The translations under genes and the position numbers were made by a program. Positions 55,235 through 64,000 of a stretch of DNA of 64,000 bases are shown in pieces. Origin of the DNA: Blastococcus sp. HT6-4 (GTDB taxonomy: Bacteria > Actinomycetota > Actinomycetes > Mycobacteriales > Geodermatophilaceae); the NCBI RefSeq assembly GCF_039679125.1, contig NZ_CP155551.1:2604001-2668000 (forward strand), in the 5' to 3' direction. The notes below the pieces were generated by a model. That model was not told the origin of the DNA, did no database searches, and saw nothing but the letters and a program-made list of their open reading frames with translations. Positions within the stretch are counted from its first letter, which is position 1. Each line of letters begins with the position of its first letter.

Positions 55235-55576
55235 TCAGCCGCCGCGGCGGACCCGGAGCCGCTCGAGGGCCTCGGCCAGGAGCGCGTCCCCGTCGGCGTC
55301 GCTGCGCCGTTCGCGCACGTAGGCGAGGTGGGTCTTGTACGGCTCGATCCGCGGCGCCGCTGGCGGGGCCTCGCGGTCCTGACCGGCCGGCAGCCCGCAC
55401 CGGGGGCAGTCCCAGAACTCGGGGACGTCGGCGTCGCTCGCCATCACCACTCGGGTCTCGTGCCCGTTGGCGCACCAGAACGGGATGCGCCGGCGTGGCA
55501 CGGCCTCGCCGCGTTCGACCTCGCCCGTCGGACCCGCGCCGATCCGGCTGCCCCGGATCGCGTTCCCACCAGCCAC
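55235..55576 (-). CDS. rbpA: RbpA, RNA polymerase-binding protein
   Basis: A 113-residue protein. It has the N-terminal RGSRIGAG motif, a core with Cys and His suited to zinc (FWCANGHET and WDCPRCGLP), and the C-terminal sigma-interaction domain PYKTHLAYVRERRSDADGDALLAEALERL in outline. RbpA stabilises open complexes with the principal sigma factor in actinobacteria. The GTG start follows GGGGG. A possible -10 box TAGACT lies at 55635-55630. Confidence 0.93.
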   Translation of the reverse strand: MAGGNAIRGSRIGAGPTGEVERGEAVPRRRIPFWCANGHETRVVMASDADVPEFWDCPRCGLPAGQDREAPPAAPRIEPYKTHLAYVRERRSDADGDALLAEALERLRVRRGG

Positions 55577-55629
55577 GTGTGCCCCCTGATCGTCTGTCCG
55601 GGTCGCGGCAGAGCTGACGCCGCGCGGGA

Positions 55630-55635
55630 AGTCTA
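55630..55635 (-). promoter_or_regulatory. Possible rbpA -10 box
   Basis: TAGACT on the minus strand fits TANNNT and would give a leader of about 47 bases. A good -35 element is not visible at 17 bases. Confidence 0.4.
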
Positions 55636-55705
55636 GGGCCTGCAACGCCCGTTCCCGGTCACGATTGCGCGCCGGTTCGCACGGCAGCGCGGGGGGTGGT
55701 ACGGC

Positions 55706-55939
55706 TCAGCCGGCCTTGAGCAGGATGCCCAGGGCGACGATGCACACCGACCAGACGGCGGCGGTCAGCACGGTCAGACGGTTCAGGTTCTTCTCGACCA
55801 CCGACGACCCCGACAGCGAGGAGGACACCGCGCCGCCGAACATCGACGACAGCCCGCCACCCTTGCCGCGGTGCAGCAGGATGAGCACGATGAGGATCAG
55901 GCTGCTGAGGACCAGCAGCACGTTGAGCACCAGCTCCAT
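55706..55939 (-). CDS. secG: SecG preprotein translocase subunit
   Basis: A 77-residue protein with two membrane helices (about 3-20 and 53-72) separated by the conserved loop HRGKGGGLSSMFGG. It stimulates SecYE protein export. Its position between tpiA-pgk-gap and rbpA is conserved in actinobacteria, with an extra binding-protein gene inserted here. Confidence 0.95.
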   Translation of the reverse strand: MELVLNVLLVLSSLILIVLILLHRGKGGGLSSMFGGAVSSSLSGSSVVEKNLNRLTVLTAAVWSVCIVALGILLKAG

Positions 55940-55995
55940 TGACCTCTCCGGAAAAGCTCGACGACCGGCGACGGACGCCAGCTCTCGTCCCGAGC

Positions 55996-57771
55996 CTAGC
56001 TGACGCCGGCCGTGGCGACGTCGTACCCGCTGTAGGGCCGCATCACCACACCGTTACGCAGCCGCTGTCCGGCGAGGAGCTGGATGCGGGTCTCCGCCAG
56101 CGGCACGTAGGCCCCGGTCGCCTGCGCCGCCGCGGCGACGGCGGCCCAGCCGTCGTCCCCGCCGGCCGGCGCCTGGTCCACGAGCGCGTCGATCGCGGGG
56201 TCGGCGAGCCGCGCGTAGTTGGTGTTGCCGACCCGGGCGATGCTGCGTCCGTCGACCAGGGGGACGAGGAACGACCCGGGCGTCGGGAAGTCCGCGGTCC
56301 GGGTCGCGAGCACGATGCCGTACCCGTTGTCCCGCACGCTGTCGGGGTTGCCGACGTCCGTGGCGTAGAAGGTGGCCGGGTCCAGCGGTCGGATCTCCAC
56401 GTCGATGTCCACCTCGCCCAGCTGGGCGGCGACCTCCTCGGCCAGCTGGACGCTGCTCCTGGTGTCGGGGACGGCCAGCCGGGTCGTGAACCCGTCCGGC
56501 TGCCCGCAGCGCCCCAGGGCGGCCCGGGCCGCGTCCAGGTCCGGCCCGGCCTCGGTCTCGGCGGGGCCCCCGTCGAGCGCGCGCGGCCAGAGCCGCGAGC
56601 TGCGCACCGCGTCGACCGCCCCACCCAGCGCCGCCTGCACCGCTCGGCGGTCGATCGCCGCGGCCACCGCGGCGCGGCAGTCGGCGTCGTCCAGGGGGGC
56701 GACGTCGGTCGGCAGCGCCAGCAGCCGCACCGCGCCGGTGGTCACGTCGTCGACCCGGGCCAGCAGCGGGTCGTCATCGCCGGAGAGCCGGGCCGTGGTC
56801 GCGGGCTGGACCCCGGTGCCGGAGATGTCGAGGTCGGCGGAGCCGGCCAGCAGCGCCTGGTCGCGGGCCAGCCCGGACAGCCCGGTGCGCACCACGACGC
56901 TGTCGGGCAGGGCGGTGCGGACGTCGTCGGTGGCCGGGTCCCACTGCGGGTTGCGCTCGAGCAGGATGCCGGTCACCGGGTCGACGGTGGTGATCGCGTA
57001 GGGGCCGGACGACACCGGGTCGCGCCCGTAGTCCGCACGGGTGTCGGCCTCCACCGGGACCGGGCTGCTCGACGGCAACGCGAGCACGTACGGCAGCTCC
57101 GCGCGGGGGGAGCGCAGCCGGAAGACGATCGTCCGCTCGTCCGGCGTCTCGATCGCGGTCAGATCCGGGTCGTCCTCCTCCTTGGAGTACGGCCCCGGGT
57201 AGGGGTTGCCCGGGTCGTCGAGCAGATCGACGACGTAGGTGGGGCCGCCGACGATCACGTCCGACGCGAACGAGCGCTGGATGCCGTATTTGACGTCCTG
57301 CGCCGTGATCGGCCGCCCGTTCTCGAAGCGGACGCCCTCGCGGAGGGTGAAGGTCCAGCTGAGCCCGTCCTCGGAGACGGTGCCGAGGTCGGTGGCCAGG
57401 TCGGGGACCAGCTCCCCGGTCGCCCCGGGCTCGCTCGAGTAGGTGACCAGCGTGCGGGCGTAGAGCCGCATCAGGTTCCACACGCCCGGCAGGTAGGAGC
57501 GCTGCGGGTCGAGGCTGTCGATCTCGGGTGCGACGACGCGCAGCGTGCCACCGGCCTGGTCCGACGGCGATCGGATGCCCTCCACGGCCACGTCCGGGCC
57601 GTCGGCCAGCACCGGGACGTCGGCCCTGCCGCCGTCGCCCCCCAGAGAGCTGACCCCGAGCACCACGACGATCACCACGATCGCGATCGCCGCCAGGACC
57701 CGCCGTCGCGGCACGCCCCGGGCCCACTCGGGCAACCGGTCGGCGTACCGATCCAGCGTCTCCTGCACCAC
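55996..57771 (-). CDS. Membrane-anchored SBP_bac_5 (oligopeptide-type) binding protein
   Basis: A 591-residue protein of the DppA/OppA class: GGTLRVVAPEIDSLDPQRSY, WTFTLREGVRFENGRPITAQ and SSGPYAITTVDP. Unlike classic versions it has no lipobox. A 25-residue cytoplasmic start leads to one helix (RRVLAAIAIVVIVVVLGV), so it is held by a signal anchor. No permease or ATPase gene accompanies it. It may be a receptor or may serve a transporter encoded elsewhere. The GTG start overlaps a long hairpin. Confidence 0.88.
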   Translation of the reverse strand: MVQETLDRYADRLPEWARGVPRRRVLAAIAIVVIVVVLGVSSLGGDGGRADVPVLADGPDVAVEGIRSPSDQAGGTLRVVAPEIDSLDPQRSYLPGVWNLMRLYARTLVTYSSEPGATGELVPDLATDLGTVSEDGLSWTFTLREGVRFENGRPITAQDVKYGIQRSFASDVIVGGPTYVVDLLDDPGNPYPGPYSKEEDDPDLTAIETPDERTIVFRLRSPRAELPYVLALPSSSPVPVEADTRADYGRDPVSSGPYAITTVDPVTGILLERNPQWDPATDDVRTALPDSVVVRTGLSGLARDQALLAGSADLDISGTGVQPATTARLSGDDDPLLARVDDVTTGAVRLLALPTDVAPLDDADCRAAVAAAIDRRAVQAALGGAVDAVRSSRLWPRALDGGPAETEAGPDLDAARAALGRCGQPDGFTTRLAVPDTRSSVQLAEEVAAQLGEVDIDVEIRPLDPATFYATDVGNPDSVRDNGYGIVLATRTADFPTPGSFLVPLVDGRSIARVGNTNYARLADPAIDALVDQAPAGGDDGWAAVAAAAQATGAYVPLAETRIQLLAGQRLRNGVVMRPYSGYDVATAGVS

Positions 57772-57816
57772 CTGCTGCCCGCCCCCATGCGTGTTCGGCC
57801 GGCGGCGGGCAGCAGG
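57771..57816 (-). terminator. Long hairpin between tpiA and the binding-protein gene
   Basis: CCTGCTGCCCGCC (57771-57783) pairs perfectly with GGCGGGCAGCAGG (57804-57816), a 13-bp stem with a 20-base loop, starting 2 bases after the tpiA stop. Its distal arm touches the start codon of the next gene. Confidence 0.75.
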
Positions 57817-57818
57817 GC

Positions 57819-58631
57819 TCAGCTACCGCCGGCGGCGATCCGACAGATCTGCGCGAACTCGTCGGCGTCCAGGCTGGCACCACCGACGAGCGCACCGTCG
57901 ACGTCCGGCCCGGCCAGGATCCCGGCCGTGTTCGCGGCCTTCACCGACCCGCCGTAGAGGATACGTACCGTGGCCGCGCTGTCACTCCCGAACCGCTCGG
58001 CGAGCCGTGCCCGGAGCGCCCCGCAGACCTCCTGGGCATCATCGGGGGTGGCGACCTCCCCGGTCCCGATCGCCCAGACCGGCTCGTAGGCGATCACCAC
58101 GCCCGCGACCTGCTCGGCGGTGAGTCCGTCGAGCGCAGCGTCCAGCTGGCCGGTGCAGTGCGCGACGTGGGCGGCGGCCCGGCGGACCTCCAGCCCCTCC
58201 CCCACGCAGACGATCGGCACGATGCCGTGCCGCAGCGCCGCCTGCACCTTGCTGCCGACCACGGCGTCGTCCTCGGCGTGCAGCGCCCGGCGCTCCGAGT
58301 GCCCGACCACGACGTAGCCACAGGCCAGGGCGCTGAGCATCCCGCCGCTGACCTCGCCGGTGTAGGCGCCGGAGTCGTGGGCGGAGAGGTCCTGCGCGCC
58401 GTACCCGATCGCCAGCTTGTCCCCGGCGACGAGGGTCTGCACGCTGCGCAGCGCGGTGAACGGCGGGAGCACGACGACCTCGGCGGTGTCGAGCTCCTTC
58501 TCCTTGAGGGAGAACACGACCTTCTGGACCAGGCCGATGGCCTCCAGGTGGGTCATGTGCAGCTTCCAGTTACCCGCGATCAGCGGCCGGCGCCCGTCCC
58601 GGGACGGGGTGGTGCGGTCGGTCCGTGCCAT
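57819..58631 (-). CDS. tpiA: Triosephosphate isomerase
   Basis: A 270-residue TIM barrel. Catalytic residues are Lys23 (GNWKLHM), His in VVGHSERR and Glu in [11 protein letters not shown], with the phosphate loop ILYGGSV. It interconverts the triose phosphates. It follows pgk by 1 base. Confidence 0.97.
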   Translation of the reverse strand: MARTDRTTPSRDGRRPLIAGNWKLHMTHLEAIGLVQKVVFSLKEKELDTAEVVVLPPFTALRSVQTLVAGDKLAIGYGAQDLSAHDSGAYTGEVSGGMLSALACGYVVVGHSERRALHAEDDAVVGSKVQAALRHGIVPIVCVGEGLEVRRAAAHVAHCTGQLDAALDGLTAEQVAGVVIAYEPVWAIGTGEVATPDDAQEVCGALRARLAERFGSDSAATVRILYGGSVKAANTAGILAGPDVDGALVGGASLDADEFAQICRIAAGGS

Positions 58632-58632
58632 G

Positions 58633-59837
58633 TCACTCCCCCGCTCGGGCGGTCAGCACCTCGAGGCCCGGGAGCTCGCGGCCCTCGAGGTACTCCAGCG
58701 ACGCGCCGCCGCCGGTGCTGATGTGGCCGAAGGCGGCCTCGTCGAGCCCCAGCACGCGCACCGCGGCCGCCGAGTCACCACCGCCGACCACCGACAGCCC
58801 GTCGACGGCGGCGACCGCCTGGGCCACGCCCCGGGTACCCGCCTGGAAGGGCGCCAGCTCGAACACGCCCATCGGCCCGTTCCAGAAGACGGTGCGTGCG
58901 TCGCCGAGCGTGGTGCCGAACAGCTCCACGGTGCGGGGGCCGACGTCGAGCCCCATCTGGCCGTCCGGGATCTCCTCCACCCGCACGACGGTCGTCTCGG
59001 CGTCGGCGCTGAACTCGGGTGCGCAGACGACGTCGACCGGCAGCACGATGCGGTCGCCCGCATCGGCGAGCAGCCGCCGGCAGGTGTCGACCTGGTCGGC
59101 CTCGAGCAGCGAGTTGCCCACCCCGTGGCCCTGGGCCGCGAGGAAGGTGAAGCACATCCCGCCGCCGACCAGCAGCCGGTCGACCTTGGGCAGCAGCGCC
59201 TCGATCACCGCGAGCTTGTCGCTGACCTTGGAGCCGCCGAGCACGACCACGTAGGGGCGGTCGGGGTCGGTGGTCAGCCGGGTCAGGACGTCGAGCTCCT
59301 GGGCGACCAGCCGCCCGGCGACGTGCGGCAGCCGCTCCGCCACGTCGAACACGGAGGCGTGCCTGCGGTGCACCGCACCGAACGCGTCGTCGACGTAGAC
59401 GTCGGCGAGCGCGGCGAACCGGTCGGCCAGCTCCCCGCGCTCGGCGTCGTCCTTGCTGGTCTCGGCGGCCTCGAAGCGGACGTTCTCCAGGAGGAGGACG
59501 TCGCCGTCGCCGAGGGCCCCGGCCTTGGCGCGCGCGTCGTCACCGGCGACGTCGGCGGCCAGCGGCACCGCCGTGCCCAGCAGCTCGCCCAGCCGCGCCG
59601 CCACCGGCGCGAGGGAGAACTGCGGGTCCGGCGTGCCCTTGGGCCGGCCGAGGTGCGCGGCCACGATCACCCGGGCGCCGGCGTCGCGGAGCGCCTGCAG
59701 GGTCGGCAGGCTGGCCCGGATCCGGCCGTCGTCCGTGATCGCGCGGGTCTGCTTGTCGAGCGGGACGTTCAGGTCGGCGCGCAGGAGCACGCGCCGACCC
59801 GAGACGCCTTCGGCGAGGAGGTCGTCGAGCGAGCGCA

Positions 59838-59838
<1 letters not shown>
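58633..59838 (-). CDS. pgk: Phosphoglycerate kinase
   Basis: A 401-residue kinase. Conserved parts are [48 protein letters not shown] and the nucleotide loop [11 protein letters not shown]. It makes ATP from 1,3-bisphosphoglycerate. The ATG overlaps the gap stop (TGATG). Confidence 0.97.
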
Positions 59839-62620
<2,782 letters not shown>

Positions 62621-62783
62621 GCCCGGCTCCTCGGTCGCCCGGCCGGGCGTCGGTCGCCGGCCGCTGCCCCGGAGATCGGACGCGACGCCATGTCCCTGGA
62701 GCCGCCGTTCCCCCCTCCGAGGGAGGCACGCCGGCCCGCCCACACCGAGGTCGACGACGTGCGGGTCCAGCGACGTGCAGAGA

Positions 62784-62803
62784 GCCGTGTCGAGCGACAC
62801 GGC
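62784..62803 (-). terminator. Hairpin after whiA
   Basis: GCCGTGTCG (62784-62792) pairs with CGACACGGC (62795-62803), with only two bases between the arms, about 57 bases beyond the whiA stop. A tight palindrome is also possible as an operator before the cyclase gene. Confidence 0.5.
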
Positions 62804-62859
62804 GGCTCCCCTAGGGGCCCGCCAGGAGTCTGCGAGCCGGTGAGGGGCGGGCGGTCCTC

Positions 62860-63840
62860 CTACTGCGTGAGCATGTCGTCGGTGACGACGGACTCCGTGT
62901 CGGGGATGCCGAGATCCTTGGCGCGCTTGTCGGCCATGGCCAGCAGCCGGCGGATCCGGCCCGCGACGGCGTCCTTGGTCATCGGCGGGTCGGCGCGCTG
63001 GCCGAGCTCCTCCAGCGACGCCTGACCGAACTCCAGCCGCAGCCGACCGGCCACCAGCAGGTGCTCCGGGGCGTCCTCACCGAGGATCTCCAGGGCGCGC
63101 TCGACCCGTGCACTGGCCGCGACGGCGGCGCGCGCGGACCGGCGGAGGTTGGCGTCGTCGAAGTTGGCCAGGCGGTTGGCCGTGGCGCGGACCTCGCGCC
63201 GCATCCGCCGCTCCTCCCAGGCCAGCACCGCGTCGTGGGCGCCCATCTTCGTGAGCAGCGCGCTGATCGCGTCGCCGTCCCGCACGACCACCCGGTCGGC
63301 ACCGCGCACCTCGCGGGCCTTGGCGGCGATGCCGAGCCGGCGCGCGGCGCCGACGAGGGCCATGGCGGCCTCCGGCCCCGGGCAGGTCACCTCGAGCGAG
63401 GAGGAGCGGCCGGGCTCGGTCAGCGAGCCGTGGGCGAGGAACGCCCCCCGCCAGGCGGCCTCGGCGTCGCTGAGGCTGCCGGAGACGACGGCCGGAGGCA
63501 GCCCGCGGACGGGCCGTCCGCGCTGGTCGACCAGGCCGGTCTGCCGCGCGAGGCCCTCGCCGTGCTTGGCGATGCGGACCAGGTAGCGGACGCCACGCCG
63601 GATGTTGCCGCCGGCGAGCACGCTGACCCCGCTGGTGTAGCCGTAGACCTCGCTGATGTCGCGGCGCAGCCGCCGGGCGACCGACCCGGTGTCCAGCTCG
63701 GCCTCGATGACCACCCGGCCGCCGACGATGTGCAGGCCCCCGGAGAACCGCAGCAGGGCGGTCACCTCGGCCTTGCGCTCGGAGGTCTTCGTGCACTCCA
63801 CTCGGGAGAGCTCGTCCTTCACCATGGCCGTCATCGCCAT
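62860..63840 (-). CDS. whiA: WhiA sporulation-type DNA-binding regulator
   Basis: A 326-residue protein. The N-terminus [18 protein letters not shown] is the family signature. A degenerate LAGLIDADG-homing-endonuclease fold follows ([15 protein letters not shown]), then a C-terminal HTH ([20 protein letters not shown]). In Streptomyces WhiA works with WhiB to turn on division genes; homologues exist in non-sporulating Gram-positives. The ATG at 63840 was chosen for the family N-terminus. Confidence 0.95.
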   Translation of the reverse strand: MAMTAMVKDELSRVECTKTSERKAEVTALLRFSGGLHIVGGRVVIEAELDTGSVARRLRRDISEVYGYTSGVSVLAGGNIRRGVRYLVRIAKHGEGLARQTGLVDQRGRPVRGLPPAVVSGSLSDAEAAWRGAFLAHGSLTEPGRSSSLEVTCPGPEAAMALVGAARRLGIAAKAREVRGADRVVVRDGDAISALLTKMGAHDAVLAWEERRMRREVRATANRLANFDDANLRRSARAAVAASARVERALEILGEDAPEHLLVAGRLRLEFGQASLEELGQRADPPMTKDAVAGRIRRLLAMADKRAKDLGIPDTESVVTDDMLTQ

Positions 63841-63975
63841 GCAGTCCACCCCCACGTCACCCCGGGGTATTCCGCCCCCGCACCTCGGGTCAGCGTCATC
63901 TACGCCGTCCCCTTTCCCCCTCGTGCCGGCCGGACGGCCGAACACCCCGGTACCCGATCCGACACCTCTGCTCGC

Positions 63976-63999
63976 TCATCGCACCCCGACCGCGGCGGC
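63976..63999 (-). CDS. Possible C-terminal end of the gene upstream of whiA
   Basis: On the minus strand the last few codons read AAAVGVR and then TGA at 63978-63976. Synteny predicts YvcK (a gluconeogenesis factor homologue) here, and such a tail is compatible, but seven residues cannot prove it. Confidence 0.2.
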   Translation of the reverse strand, partial: AAAVGVR

Positions 64000-64000
64000 C

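Overview
The window looks like chromosomal DNA from a very GC-rich actinobacterium. Gene content and order (WhiA next to gap-pgk-tpiA-secG, RbpA, the tkt-tal-pgi-zwf-opcA-pgl operon, SufR-SufBD-Rieske-SufC-SufS-SufU-SufT, ctaA/ctaB) fit the Frankiales/Geodermatophilales area, for example the Blastococcus/Modestobacter/Geodermatophilus type. That placement is inferred from synteny and protein character; no database was searched. GTG starts and ATGA/GTGA overlaps are frequent. I saw no tRNA, rRNA, CRISPR array or prophage.

1-5 kb: a response regulator fragment and sensor kinase diverge from a three-gene unit (74-aa membrane protein, ABC ATPase, FtsX-type permease). 5.0-5.8 kb: a decayed IS3-type transposase in an otherwise gene-poor stretch. 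5.8-9.9 kb: an MMPL exporter coupled by overlapping codons to a second NarL-type two-component system. 10-12.1 kb: a frameshifted NmrA-like gene and a quinone oxidoreductase. 12.1-17 kb: a MoxR / DUF58 / VWA (Bat-like) operon beside an NlpC/P60 cell-wall hydrolase. 17-27.5 kb: acyl-CoA ligase, sirtuin, PAP2 membrane protein, aconitase, an SDR, a CbiX-type chelatase, HPPD and a divergent Lrp regulator. 27.5-36.2 kb: DUF881 protein, SnoaL-like protein, ABC exporter, enoyl-CoA hydratase homologue, small HTH protein, ABC-F ATPase and a 600-aa membrane protein.

36.2-43.2 kb is the complete iron-sulfur assembly operon, read leftwards from the SufR repressor. 43.3-46.3 kb holds heme A synthase and heme O synthase, separated by an AbiEi/DUF559-type protein. 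46.6-55.2 kb is the rightward pentose-phosphate operon. It converges on leftward rbpA, secG, a membrane-anchored oligopeptide-type binding protein, tpiA, pgk and gap. A membrane-bound diguanylate cyclase sits between gap and whiA, and whiA lies near the right edge.

Most of the window is conserved housekeeping DNA, and I found no clearly new multigene system. The best leads are: the diguanylate cyclase inside whiA-gap; a SufR-type operator overlapping the sufR start codon; the orphan anchored binding protein; the sirtuin/acyl-CoA ligase pair with a palindrome and direct repeats between them; repeated promoter-proximal sequence before moxR; and twin hairpins after the ABC-F gene.
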